This document shows positions 10,801 to 19,064 of a stretch of DNA of 48,172 nucleotides, piece after piece. This DNA is from Arcicella sp. Lineage in GTDB: Bacteria > Bacteroidota > Bacteroidia > Cytophagales > Spirosomataceae. Under the pieces are notes generated by a model that saw only the letters and a list, made by a program, of their open reading frames with translations, searched no databases and was not told the DNA's origin. The stretch is from contig JACMRQ010000123.1 of NCBI GenBank assembly GCA_014376355.1, positions 1-48,172 of the forward strand. The letters run 5' to 3'. Numbering within the stretch: position 1 is the stretch's first letter; every line of letters begins with the position of its first letter. The translations under genes were made by a program, and so were the position numbers.

Positions 10801-11348
10801 ACTTTAATAGAGAATTGTCCTTCAGCATTTGTGGTAGTTCCATTTTTTGTTCCTTTTTCTAATATCGTTACGCCGGGGATTGTTACACCTGATTCATCCG
10901 AAATTTTACCAGTAACATTAATTACTGCAACATTGAGTATATCACTGGTTTTCTGAATACCACCTACACTATTTACTACACCCTCAGTTACCCGATTAAT
11001 AATTACCAATTTTCCAGATACTTCGTACGTTAATTGAAGCGGTTTGAGGAGATTATCAAGAATTTTTGATAATGGGATATTCTGAAAATCAACCGTCATT
11101 TTACGATTTGATTGAATCAGTTTCGAGCTAAAAACAAACCTAATATCCGTTTGTTTTTCAATTTGCATTAAGATATTTTTCATGCCTAAATCTTGCCCCT
11201 GCAACGTAATCCGCTGATTGAGAGTATTTTGAGCATTAGTGTCATTTGCAAAAGCAGAGCTCATGAGCCAAATGGCAATAAAGACTTGTGTGAGGGAGAT
11301 TTTCATAGCCGTAAGTAGTAACTTATGGATTTGTAATGTTTTTTTCAT
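7812..11348 (-). CDS. SusC/RagA TonB-linked outer membrane protein with STN signalling domain
   Basis: This 1178-residue protein has, in order, a signal region ending near AFANDTNAQ, an STN (secretin/TonB N-terminal) domain at about residues 45-120 (ITLQGQDLGMKNILMQIEKQ), a carboxypeptidase-regulatory-like beta-sandwich (VTGKISDESGVTIPGVTILE), the SusC signature VVVGYGTQKKATVTGAI, a TonB plug with VVIDGIPDRDGG and ISVLKDASAAIYGARAANGAI, and a large beta-barrel ending in VINTGLSISF. It imports large substrates through the outer membrane using TonB energy. The STN domain is typical of transporters that signal to a FecR anti-sigma factor. fecR and an ECF sigma gene lie directly upstream, so this one is likely both transporter and sensor. 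It is paired with the SusD 12 nt downstream. Confidence 0.96.
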   Translation of the reverse strand: MKKTLQIHKLLLTAMKISLTQVFIAIWLMSSAFANDTNAQNTLNQRITLQGQDLGMKNILMQIEKQTDIRFVFSSKLIQSNRKMTVDFQNIPLSKILDNLLKPLQLTYEVSGKLVIINRVTEGVVNSVGGIQKTSDILNVAVINVTGKISDESGVTIPGVTILEKGTKNGTTTNAEGQFSIKVVGANSILVFSSVGFSNQEVKVGSITNLNIVLKANVSNLDEVVVVGYGTQKKATVTGAISAIQGDKLIKSPSMDLGSALAGRLPGLVVIQSSGEPGFDNASIRIRGTNTLGNSSPLVVIDGIPDRDGGLSRISGYDIESISVLKDASAAIYGARAANGAIIVTTKRGKSGKPMVTYSANFGVAQPARVPQLANAFEYASIMNELPIYKTIPVGEWGAASNSINTTGSYKSPTAGISALNANFSPEAVKKYADGSDPWRYPNTDWFGDAFKAWAPQTRHNLTISGGSDNVRYFTSLGYVSQDAYYKNSASNYSQYNFRTNVDAKINPYITANLNVMLRREQRRSPTESAGSIFRMLMRGRPTEPEVWPNGKPGPDIENGQNPYVITTNATGYIDTPTDYLQTNAGIDITNPWIDGLKLTLSAAVDKSSFTTKIWQTPWSLYYWDKTTFEADGVTPKLEGAVRSNFKDPRLGQQYSSSLNINLTALLSYNKTLDKVHNINILAGVTKETFKGDNFSAFRRNYISPAVDQLFAGGSLQQNTGGSAFERARLGYYGRVQYSFKEKYLVEGIWRVDGSYIFPESKRFGFFPGILVGWNISKENFFKSVKAVDNMKIRASYGQMGNDQVFYNGNLQEYAYLSTYGFGQYPINGQVATTLVETSLANPNFTWERANNFNLGLDASFLNNKFDMVLEYFYNKRDQILIQKTGSTPASSGISSLLPPVNAGRVDNSGYEFTLNYNGKASNQVQFRAGINGGYAQNKVIFQDEAQGAPDYQKQEGHPIGAYLVFKSAGVFKDQAAIEANKIDYSGVTGKLIPGDMKFEDVNGDGKINADDATRIDKTINPTFNFGANFEIKYKGFDLSVLFQGATGAAIRIQTESGDIGNFLKYSYDNRWSIANPSDVHPRLASRGDTYYTGGNYGNNTYFLFDKDYIRLKNLELGYRIPASILSKLKLSSARIYVNGSNLFTIDKTKVYDPEATAQSGVYYPQSRVINTGLSISF

Positions 11349-11446
11349 ACATTTGAAGGAGTTTTGTTTAGGAAAATTTTGAGCAAAACGATTCCCGTAT
11401 ATTACCTTGTAATTGCTGATTGGTTGAATCCAAAATGGGAATTTTA

Positions 11447-11479
11447 AAGTCGGTAATGCTGAAACATTGCCGATTTTTT
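11447..11479. terminator. Hairpin between fecR and susC, terminator or attenuator
   Basis: CGGTAATG and CATTGCCG form an 8-bp stem (one G-T pair) with a 6-nt loop. On the plus strand it is followed by seven T residues. On the minus strand, the direction of transcription here, the tail is weak (ACTTTAAAA). It lies in the 214-nt fecR-susC gap and could partly insulate susC from the regulator genes. Confidence 0.45.
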
Positions 11480-11562
11480 TGTGGCTTGTTTTTTATTTTT
11501 TCATAAAATAATTTGTGTTTGAGTTTAAAGAAATAATAATTTTATTAGTAATCCACGTTCTT

Positions 11563-12678
11563 TTATCGACATCCTTTACTGTAAATCACGATTTGACCAT
11601 CCAAGATTTCATAATGAGCTTCAACACCTTTACAAATGATATTCAATTTGTCAAATAATTGTAAATCCGTCAATGATGCTGTTAATGGACAATTAGATAA
11701 TAATTCTTCATCAAAAACAATATCAATACTATATGCTTTTTCAAGAATTCTTAAAATTTCACTGACAGGTCTATCTTCAAACTCAAAGACCGTTTTAATT
11801 TTTTCCTGTTTAACAATAGTAGGCATTTCAACCAATGATTTTGCCATTCTAACCTCTTCTCTTGCATAAACAATTTTTTGATTAGGCGTTAATACCACAC
11901 CTCCCAATTCTCGATTAGTCGCTTTTTCTTTACTATTTGCATCAGACTGTGCAAACACCGAAACTTTTCCAGACTTTACTTCAACCGTTACTTCCTTATC
12001 TTTATCATAGGCCTTAATGCTAAAACTTGTTCCTAATACCTTAGTAATCAGTTCATTAGCGTACACAACAAACGGCTTTTCAGGGTTTTTTGTTACTTCA
12101 AAAAAGGCTTCACCTGATAAAAATATTTCACGAGTATTACCCAGAAAATTTTTGGAATAACTTATTTTACTACCTTTTTTGAGAAGAACCAAACTGCCGT
12201 CAATCAGTTGAACAGGTAAAGTTTTTTCATTTTCATTTTTTACCTCAATCATTTCATTGGAATTATTAGCAACCAATTTTTCATAAATGCCCTTTACGGG
12301 AGATTTTTGATGTGAAATATGATTATACCAAAAACCTATTCCCACTAAGAAAAAGATAGATGCCGCAATTTTGAGCCAACGTTTTTGATTGCTATAAAAG
12401 AGGATTATATTTTTATTCACATAATCGTCTGTGTCATTAATTTTTGAAATTGTTTGATTTATTCTTTCGTTAATTTCCTTTTCTCCGATAGTTGGACTAC
12501 TAATCTTTAGCGAACTGACAATTGTTTTGGCTTGTTGAACCATCGCCATTTTATCCGAATTTTGCTTCATCCATTTCTCCCAAAAAGTATTTGTTTCCCT
12601 ATTAGGGGTTAAAACCCATTGACGGAAATCTGTATCCCAAACGAAATCTTCAATATCAAATTCATTATATTTTCTCAT
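11563..12678 (-). CDS. FecR-family anti-sigma factor
   Basis: This 371-residue protein has a cytoplasmic N-terminal segment (IEDFVWDTDFRQWVLTP) that should hold the sigma factor. A single membrane span follows at about residues 105-121 (WLKIAASIFFLVGIGFWY). The periplasmic part is a FecR domain (LIDGSLVLLKKGSKISYSKN, REIFLSGEAFFEVTKNPEKPF, GTSFSIKAY) and a C-terminal DUF4974-like region (FEFEDRPVSEILRILEKAY), which is related to STN and probably contacts the transporter. It lies 111 nt after the sigma gene and 214 nt before the STN-bearing SusC. This matches the known Bacteroidota order sigma-FecR-SusC-SusD. When the SusC is loaded, FecR is expected to release or activate the sigma factor. 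Confidence 0.93.
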   Translation of the reverse strand: MRKYNEFDIEDFVWDTDFRQWVLTPNRETNTFWEKWMKQNSDKMAMVQQAKTIVSSLKISSPTIGEKEINERINQTISKINDTDDYVNKNIILFYSNQKRWLKIAASIFFLVGIGFWYNHISHQKSPVKGIYEKLVANNSNEMIEVKNENEKTLPVQLIDGSLVLLKKGSKISYSKNFLGNTREIFLSGEAFFEVTKNPEKPFVVYANELITKVLGTSFSIKAYDKDKEVTVEVKSGKVSVFAQSDANSKEKATNRELGGVVLTPNQKIVYAREEVRMAKSLVEMPTIVKQEKIKTVFEFEDRPVSEILRILEKAYSIDIVFDEELLSNCPLTASLTDLQLFDKLNIICKGVEAHYEILDGQIVIYSKGCR

Positions 12679-12789
12679 GCTTGTGATTAAACTCTTCTAT
12701 ATTGCGATAGACATCTATGGTTACTGGATACCATAAAATTTTGAAATATTCCTAAAAAAAATTAAATATAATCTAATAATCGTTAAATA

Positions 12790-13392
12790 TTAGTTGATTA
12801 GCAAGAGAATTAGTACGGATACAAGTTCCGTTATCCATTGTTTTTTGAGTTGTTTCACTGCCATTTGTAGAATATTAGAAACTGTTTGAGGAGCGATATC
12901 CATGATTTTAGCGATTTGTTCTCGTTCTAATTCTTGGAAAAATTTTAGGTAAATAGCCTCTTTTTGCCTTTTGGGTAACATTTCGAGGGTGTACTTTATT
13001 TTTTGAGTAAGCGCTAAGGTTGATTCATCTTGAATGAATTTTTCTTCAATTGAAAATTCAATATCAAAAGAATCTTTTGATTCCGTCAAGATGTCTGAAA
13101 AATAGAATGGCAATGTTGACCGATGAATACGTCTTCTTAAGGATGCCATCAAATAAGGTTTAACCATAACATTATTTGACAGATTTTGACGGCTCTCCCA
13201 TAATTGCAAAAATAAATCTTGGATACAATCTTTAATGAATTCTTTGTCTTTTGAAAATTTTGTGCCGTAATGAAATAAAGTATTAAAATGAGTTTTCATC
13301 AACTCTCCAAAGGCAACTTTATCACCTTCGAGAAATCTATCCCAAATTATATTATCAATATGGTTTTCGGGACGTTGGTCAGATAAATTCAT
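12790..13392 (-). CDS. ECF RNA polymerase sigma-70 factor
   Basis: This is a 200-residue extracytoplasmic-function sigma factor. Region 2 covers about residues 17-68 (FLEGDKVAFGELMKTHFN, KDCIQDLFLQLWESR). Region 4 covers about residues 137-187 (MLPKRQKEAIYLKFFQELER, IAPQTVSNILQMAVKQLKKQW). It ends in a hydrophobic tail (VSVLILLLIN), a feature I recognise from Bacteroidota ECF factors paired with FecR. It heads the minus-strand array and is probably controlled by the FecR protein encoded next. Its regulon most simply includes the adjacent susC and susD. I found no clear promoter in the 177-nt gap upstream. Confidence 0.94.
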   Translation of the reverse strand: MNLSDQRPENHIDNIIWDRFLEGDKVAFGELMKTHFNTLFHYGTKFSKDKEFIKDCIQDLFLQLWESRQNLSNNVMVKPYLMASLRRRIHRSTLPFYFSDILTESKDSFDIEFSIEEKFIQDESTLALTQKIKYTLEMLPKRQKEAIYLKFFQELEREQIAKIMDIAPQTVSNILQMAVKQLKKQWITELVSVLILLLIN

Positions 13393-13569
13393 AATTAAAT
13401 CATTGTTGATAACAAAACAACTTTTGGAATCCTATTTTTTGGGTAAATTAAAGAAGGAAATTTACCATTAAATATTGAAATATTTATAGTAACATCATGT
13501 AAAATAATATTGTTTTGCAAAATGTAAAGTCGTATCACAAAAAAATATACTCTTTATAAATTACTAAAA

Positions 13570-15381
13570 TTATTGTCCACCAACAACTTTCAATTGGTCT
13601 TTAATTTTCATTGCTCGTGCCTTCCCCATAAGGTTTTCTAATTCTTGGGGAGTTGCTTTATAAATGTTACTAACCGTTCCAAAATGTTTCAATAATTTCT
13701 CAGCGGTTGTTTTTCCAATCCCTTCAATACTTTCTAACTGACTGATAATGAAATTTTTAGATCTTTTGTCACGGTGTTTAGTTATGCCAAAACGGTGTGC
13801 CTCATCTCTTAATCTTTGAATAAGCTTTAAAGATTCCGACTTTTTATCAATGTATAAAGGAATACTATCTTCTGGAAAATAGATTTCTTCCAAACGTTTG
13901 GCAATGCCAATAATCGGCAATTTTCCGTATAATCCCAAACTTTTCAAGGCATCACAGGCGGCACTTAATTGCCCTTTACCACCATCCACAATGATTAAAT
14001 CGGGCAGGTCAGCTTCTTCTTCCAAAAGACGTTTATACCTGCGAGTAATAACTTCATTCATGGTTGCAAAATCGTCGGGTCCCACAACTGTTTTAGGTGT
14101 AAAGTGCCTATAATCTTTTTTAGAAGGCATTCCATTCTTAAAACATACCATTGCCGATACAGGATTTGTGCCTTGAATATTGGAATTATCAAAGCATTCG
14201 ATGTGCTTTGGAATCGTTTTTATTCGTAAATCATTTTTTAAAGTCAAAAGAATACGCATTTTTGAATCTCCTGCACTATCTTCGGAGGCTTGGCGATCGG
14301 CTTTTTCTTTACGGAAATACAAAACATTTTTCAAGGACATATCTAAGAGTTTTCGTTTGTCGCCAATTTGAGGAAGTACATTTTCAACGCCTTTTAATTC
14401 AATTGATAAGGGAATATTGGTGATTACTTCTTTTGCCTGACTTTCATATTTATCTCGCATCTCCCAAACCATCATTGTCAAAACATCTTCGTCGGTTTCA
14501 TCCAACTTCTTCTTGACTTCCAACGATTGCGACTGTGTAATAAAACCATTCAAAATTTTCATGAAATTGAAATAGAAAGATTCTTCATCCGACACAATTG
14601 AGAATACATCAACGTCCTTAATATTTGGATTAACAACGGTAGATTTACTTTGAAAATTAACTAAATACGCCAATTTTTCCTTAAATTCTTGGGCTTCTTC
14701 AAAATTTAATTTAGCCGCTGCTTTCAACATTTTTTCTTCAAAATACTGACGAGAAAGCCCCATATTACCTTTCAGCGTATTTTTTGCCAATTCAATTTCT
14801 TCCAAATATTCAGCTTCAAGCTGTAATCCTTCACAAGGACCTTTGCAGTTTCCGATATGATATTCAAGGCATACTTTGAATTTTTCTTCTTTAATGTTTT
14901 TTTCAGATAAATTCAAATTGCAAGTTCTGAATTTATATATCTGTTTAAACATATCCAGAATGGAATATAAGACTTTTTGATTGGCAAAAGGACCAAAGAA
15001 AGTCCCCAATTTTTTATCAACTCTGCGAATAGTAATGATTTTTGGGAAAGGTTCATTCGTAATGCAAATGAATGGGTACATTTTATCATCCCGTAAGAGA
15101 ATATTGAATTTAGGTTGATGTTTTTTAATGAGCGTATTCTCCAATAAAAGTGCATCAAATTCTGTATGAACGATGGTAAATTCTAAGTTTCGTATTTGGC
15201 TTACTAAACGCTTGGTTTTACGGTCGTGCTGATTAGATTTCGCAAAATAACTACTTACTCGATTCTTTAAATTTTTTGCTTTCCCAACATAAATAATCGT
15301 ACCCTCTTCATCAAAATAGCGATATACACCAGGTTCTTCTGGAACTTTGGCTAAAGCAGATTTGTAATCGAATTCTGTCAT
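13570..15381 (-). CDS. uvrC: UvrABC excinuclease subunit C
   Basis: This 603-residue protein is the usual length for UvrC, which makes both incisions in nucleotide excision repair. The order of domains is canonical: GIY-YIG nuclease at the N-terminus (EPGVYRYFDEEGTIIYVGKA), a cysteine cluster around residues 150-185 (CNLN, CLEYHIGNCKGPCEG), a UVR helical pair that binds UvrB (LNFEEAQEFKEKL), an RNase H-like nuclease (ECFDNSNIQGTNPVSAMV, LPDLIIVDGGKGQLSAA), and a C-terminal helix-hairpin-helix (LESIEGIGKTTAEKLLKHFG). It is a stand-alone housekeeping gene, divergent from a SusC gene and separated from the sigma gene by 177 nt. Confidence 0.98.
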   Translation of the reverse strand: MTEFDYKSALAKVPEEPGVYRYFDEEGTIIYVGKAKNLKNRVSSYFAKSNQHDRKTKRLVSQIRNLEFTIVHTEFDALLLENTLIKKHQPKFNILLRDDKMYPFICITNEPFPKIITIRRVDKKLGTFFGPFANQKVLYSILDMFKQIYKFRTCNLNLSEKNIKEEKFKVCLEYHIGNCKGPCEGLQLEAEYLEEIELAKNTLKGNMGLSRQYFEEKMLKAAAKLNFEEAQEFKEKLAYLVNFQSKSTVVNPNIKDVDVFSIVSDEESFYFNFMKILNGFITQSQSLEVKKKLDETDEDVLTMMVWEMRDKYESQAKEVITNIPLSIELKGVENVLPQIGDKRKLLDMSLKNVLYFRKEKADRQASEDSAGDSKMRILLTLKNDLRIKTIPKHIECFDNSNIQGTNPVSAMVCFKNGMPSKKDYRHFTPKTVVGPDDFATMNEVITRRYKRLLEEEADLPDLIIVDGGKGQLSAACDALKSLGLYGKLPIIGIAKRLEEIYFPEDSIPLYIDKKSESLKLIQRLRDEAHRFGITKHRDKRSKNFIISQLESIEGIGKTTAEKLLKHFGTVSNIYKATPQELENLMGKARAMKIKDQLKVVGGQ

Positions 15382-15701
15382 AATTTTTTTTCAAATAATA
15401 TCCTCTCAAATAATAGTTTCATAAACATAACAACAAAAAAATATTTTATTCAGTTTTTTAGTGTAAAAACAATGAATCATACAAAATTACACGATTAGCA
15501 CTGTATAGAACTGATTTTCATACACATACACTATTTCAATATTTAACAATGATGAATAAATATATTTGTAATAACGTTTTATGAAAAATGAAATATAAAA
15601 ATTTTTATAAAAAACATTGTCATAAAAAGAGATTCACATTACCTTTATGGAGTTTTCAACCAATTGTATAGTTTTTTCAATCAAAAACCCAATTTCTCAT
15701 T
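15382..15701. other. Divergent intergenic region between uvrC and susC
   Basis: These 320 nt are strongly AT-rich and contain no credible gene. On the minus strand, CAAAATTA (15482-15489) reads TAATTTTG and could be the -7 element for uvrC, although no good -33 element is visible. At 15504-15511 there is TATAGAAC inside CACTGTATAGAACTG. Read on the other strand this gives GTTCTATACAGT, which differs at one base from GTTCTATACTGT in the xylA operator-like site. The candidate susC promoter is listed separately. Confidence 0.5.
15561..15568 (+). promoter_or_regulatory. Candidate -7 element of susC promoter
   Basis: TATATTTG fits the Bacteroidota TAnnTTTG -7 consensus. The best -33 candidate is TTTC at 15534, with a spacer of 23, which is longer than usual. 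If used, the leader would be about 125 nt. In AT-rich DNA such a match can arise by chance. Confidence 0.25.
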
Positions 15702-18700
15702 ATGAACACAAAATTTTACTCTGCTTTGAAGAGTATGCTTTTGTTAGGCGTATTTTTATTAAGTACGATTCTAACATTTGCTCAAGACAGACGTGTGACT
15801 GGAAAAGTCGCAGGTGGTGATGGCCAGGGAATTCCTGGAGTATCAGTTCTTCTGAAAGGAACACAAACTGGTACTACAACTGATGCAAACGGGGCGTTTG
15901 CTATCAATTTAAAATCTGGAAAAGATGTATTATCTTTTTCTGGAATTGGCTTTAGAAGTGCAGAAGTGAAAGTTGGAACACAAAGTACGGTGAACGTTAC
16001 TTTGAACGAAGATGTATCATCACTTGATGAAGTTATTGTAACTGGATATTCAAGTAGTAACAGAAAGGAATCTACGGCAGCCATCTCAACGGTGAAAGCA
16101 AAAGATTTATTAGCAACTCCTTCTGGAAATGTTGAGCAACAATTGCAAGGACGAGTTGCAGGGGTTACATTGATTACTAATGGACAACCAGGAACAAGTT
16201 CAATCATTCGTGTACGTGGTTTTGGAGCATTTGGAGGTAATGAACCTTTATATGTTGTGGATGGAGTACCAGTTGGTTCAACAGATTTTTTATCGCCAAA
16301 TGATATTGAATCAACAACAGTCCTGAAAGATGCAGCGGCTGCTTCAATTTATGGTGCTCGTGCTGCAAATGGTGTAATTGTGTATGTAACAAAAAAAGGG
16401 GGAAAGAAAGCTCGTAAATTGGAAGTTACTTACGATGGATTATTCGGTGTGACAGATCCTAACGTGGGAGGAGCTCCTAAAAACTTGTCTCCACAGGAAC
16501 AAGCGGATTATACAAAAATTGCTCAATTGAACAATATTTCTCAGAATGGTATTGTAAAAGGAACAGACGCATATACTAATGCCTTGAAACATCCACAATA
16601 TGGAAACGGTGAAAAAGCTACGCTTCCAGCATATTTGTATGCAAATGGACAAAGTGGTGTATATGGTTCAGTAGATTTAGCTGCTGCTAAAGCTGCTTAT
16701 GATGCAGATCCAACCAATAGTTTTTTAATTAAGCCAAATTTGGCTGGAACAAATTGGTATCAAGCAATTACTCGTTCAGCTCCAATTATGCGTCATAGCC
16801 TTGGATTTAGTGGTGGTACTGATGGTGGTCGTTATTACTTTGGATTATCTGCTCAAGAACAAGCGGGTATTTTGATTAATAATAACTATAAGAGGTATTC
16901 TTTTAGAGCGAACTCTGAATTTGACCTTGGTAAAAGAGTAAGAATCGGAGAAAATCTTCAATTCACTTATCGTTCAGTAACTGGACAATCAGGTGGAAAT
17001 AACGGTTTAGGTGTTGCTGCTGATGAATCTCCAATATTAGCGGCTTATCGTATGCCAACAATCATTCCAATTTTTGATGAGTTTGGAAGCTATGCTTCAA
17101 CAAAAGCTTCTGGTTTCAATAATCCAAGAAACCCTGTAAGAAGTTTGACTTTGAACAACGGCAATGATAATAACTTTAATGGCAATGCTTTTGGTAATAT
17201 CTATGTAGAAGTTGATCCAATTGCTAACTTGACTTTACGTTCAAGTATTGGTGGACAATTCAATACTTATTATTACAAAGACTATAACTACAAATACTTA
17301 GGTGATTCAGAGCCAGAAGCCAGTAATTCATTTGGTGAAGGTAGCGGGTATAACTTTGCTTGGACATTTACCAACACTGCGACTTACAAAGCTAGGTTTG
17401 GTAAACACGGTGTTACAGCACAAGCAGGTATTGAAGCGTTAAATACTGGTTATGGTAGACAAATCGGCGGTTCTGGTATTAATCCTTTCTCAATGGATTT
17501 GGATTATGTGAATTTAAGTAAAGTAAACAACCCACAAGTAAATTCAAACTTGTATAGTGGTGTAAACTTTTACTCACTTTTTGGAGAACTTAAATACAGT
17601 TACAACGACAAATATTATGTTACTGGAGTTGTTCGCCGTGATGGTTCATCAAGATTTGGGGCTAATAATAGATACGGTATATTCCCTGCATTCTCTGCCG
17701 CTTGGCGTATTAGTAGTGAAGAGTTCATGAAAGAATTACCTTTTGTAACTGACTTAAAGATTCGTGGAGGTTGGGGACAAATGGGTAATTCAAACAATGT
17801 GAATCCAAGTAATCAGTATTCATTATACGGTTCAGATAAAGGAAGTTCATATTATCCAATTTCTGGTACAAACAACGGTGCAGATGAAGGATACTACAGA
17901 ACTCGTATCGGAAATCCTGATGCTAAATGGGAAACCAGTACAACTGCTAACATTGGTATTGATGGTACATTCTTAAACGGAAGAATAGAAGCAGTTATTG
18001 ATTTTTGGAATAAAGACACCAAAGACTTATTGTACCAAGTACCACTTGCTGGAGTTGTTGGATCTTTAGCATCTGCACCGTCAGTAAACATTGCTTCAAT
18101 GACTAATAAGGGAGTTGATATTCAGTTAATCGGACATGGTAAAATTGGTAAAGATGTTCGTTATGACCTTACTTGGAACAATTCATTCTTGAGTAACAAA
18201 ATAACTTATTTGGCACCTAATGTAGAATCTTTTGGTAGAGATATTGCTTTTAGAGGGGTGAACCCAATCAGTAATTCAATTGGACAGTCAATTTCTTCAT
18301 TCTTCGGATACCAGCAAGTTGGTTATTTCACCAGTGCAGAAGACGTAAAAAACTCACCTGCACAAGAAGGAGCGGGTATTGGTCGCTTCAAATATGCTGA
18401 TACAAATGGTGACGGTAAAATTACACCAGATGATAGAACAATTATTGGAAGTCCAGTACCAAAATATACAGGTGGTATCAACTTAGACTTGAAATATAAA
18501 AGCTGGAGTTTATCAACTTATTTATATACTTCATTGGGAAATAAAATTTATAATTTCGCTAAATGGTATACAGGATTCTATGGTACATTTGAAGGTTCTG
18601 GTAAAGGAGCAATTGCAAAAAGTTCTTGGACTCCAGCGTTGGGAAATGAAGCTAAAGCTCCAATTTGGGAAAGTGCTTCAAACTTAAGTACAAGTGGTGC

Positions 18701-18965
18701 ATCTAATTCATGGTATGTTGAAGATGGTTCATATTTAAGAATGACAAACTTAACGGTTGGCTATGAAATCCCAGCGGCGATAATTTCAAGACTTGGTATT
18801 AAAAGAGCAAAAATTACAGGTTCAGCTACCAATATATTCACAGTTACTTCTTACTCAGGACTTGATCCAGGTGTTGGTGGTGCTGCTGATACAAACTTCG
18901 GAATTGACGTAGGTAACTATCCAGTTTCAAGAGGTTTTAACTTTGGTTTAAACTTGGCTTTTTAA
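15702..18965 (+). CDS. SusC/RagA-family TonB-linked outer membrane protein
   Basis: This 1087-residue protein has a signal peptide (MLLLGVFLLSTILTFAQ), a carboxypeptidase-regulatory-like domain (RVTGKVAGGDGQGIPGVSVL), the SusC signature SSLDEVIVTGYSSSNRKES, and a TonB plug with VRGFGAFGGNEPLYVVDGVP and VLKDAAAASIYGARAANGV. The 22-strand-type barrel ends in SRGFNFGLNLAF. It has no STN domain, so unlike the left-hand SusC it probably does not signal to a FecR protein. The gene is followed after 99 nt by its susD partner, and the pair stands alone without obvious hydrolases. The substrate is unknown. It is the closer relative of the SusC at 43988; both have the ANGVxxYVTKKG/VIITTKKGKPG layout and very similar barrel segments. 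Confidence 0.96.
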   Translation: MNTKFYSALKSMLLLGVFLLSTILTFAQDRRVTGKVAGGDGQGIPGVSVLLKGTQTGTTTDANGAFAINLKSGKDVLSFSGIGFRSAEVKVGTQSTVNVTLNEDVSSLDEVIVTGYSSSNRKESTAAISTVKAKDLLATPSGNVEQQLQGRVAGVTLITNGQPGTSSIIRVRGFGAFGGNEPLYVVDGVPVGSTDFLSPNDIESTTVLKDAAAASIYGARAANGVIVYVTKKGGKKARKLEVTYDGLFGVTDPNVGGAPKNLSPQEQADYTKIAQLNNISQNGIVKGTDAYTNALKHPQYGNGEKATLPAYLYANGQSGVYGSVDLAAAKAAYDADPTNSFLIKPNLAGTNWYQAITRSAPIMRHSLGFSGGTDGGRYYFGLSAQEQAGILINNNYKRYSFRANSEFDLGKRVRIGENLQFTYRSVTGQSGGNNGLGVAADESPILAAYRMPTIIPIFDEFGSYASTKASGFNNPRNPVRSLTLNNGNDNNFNGNAFGNIYVEVDPIANLTLRSSIGGQFNTYYYKDYNYKYLGDSEPEASNSFGEGSGYNFAWTFTNTATYKARFGKHGVTAQAGIEALNTGYGRQIGGSGINPFSMDLDYVNLSKVNNPQVNSNLYSGVNFYSLFGELKYSYNDKYYVTGVVRRDGSSRFGANNRYGIFPAFSAAWRISSEEFMKELPFVTDLKIRGGWGQMGNSNNVNPSNQYSLYGSDKGSSYYPISGTNNGADEGYYRTRIGNPDAKWETSTTANIGIDGTFLNGRIEAVIDFWNKDTKDLLYQVPLAGVVGSLASAPSVNIASMTNKGVDIQLIGHGKIGKDVRYDLTWNNSFLSNKITYLAPNVESFGRDIAFRGVNPISNSIGQSISSFFGYQQVGYFTSAEDVKNSPAQEGAGIGRFKYADTNGDGKITPDDRTIIGSPVPKYTGGINLDLKYKSWSLSTYLYTSLGNKIYNFAKWYTGFYGTFEGSGKGAIAKSSWTPALGNEAKAPIWESASNLSTSGASNSWYVEDGSYLRMTNLTVGYEIPAAIISRLGIKRAKITGSATNIFTVTSYSGLDPGVGGAADTNFGIDVGNYPVSRGFNFGLNLAF

Positions 18966-19064
18966 AACAATTTTAATGGACAAAATGTATATTCAATAAT
19001 GTAAATATTGTATTATTCAAATGATCAGTTTTTTACATTAAAGGAAATTAAATAAAAAAATCAA

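Noticed and set aside
15782-16207. 141-residue minus-strand ORF
   Set aside because: It is antisense to the N-terminal part of the susC gene, whose conserved domains establish the real frame.
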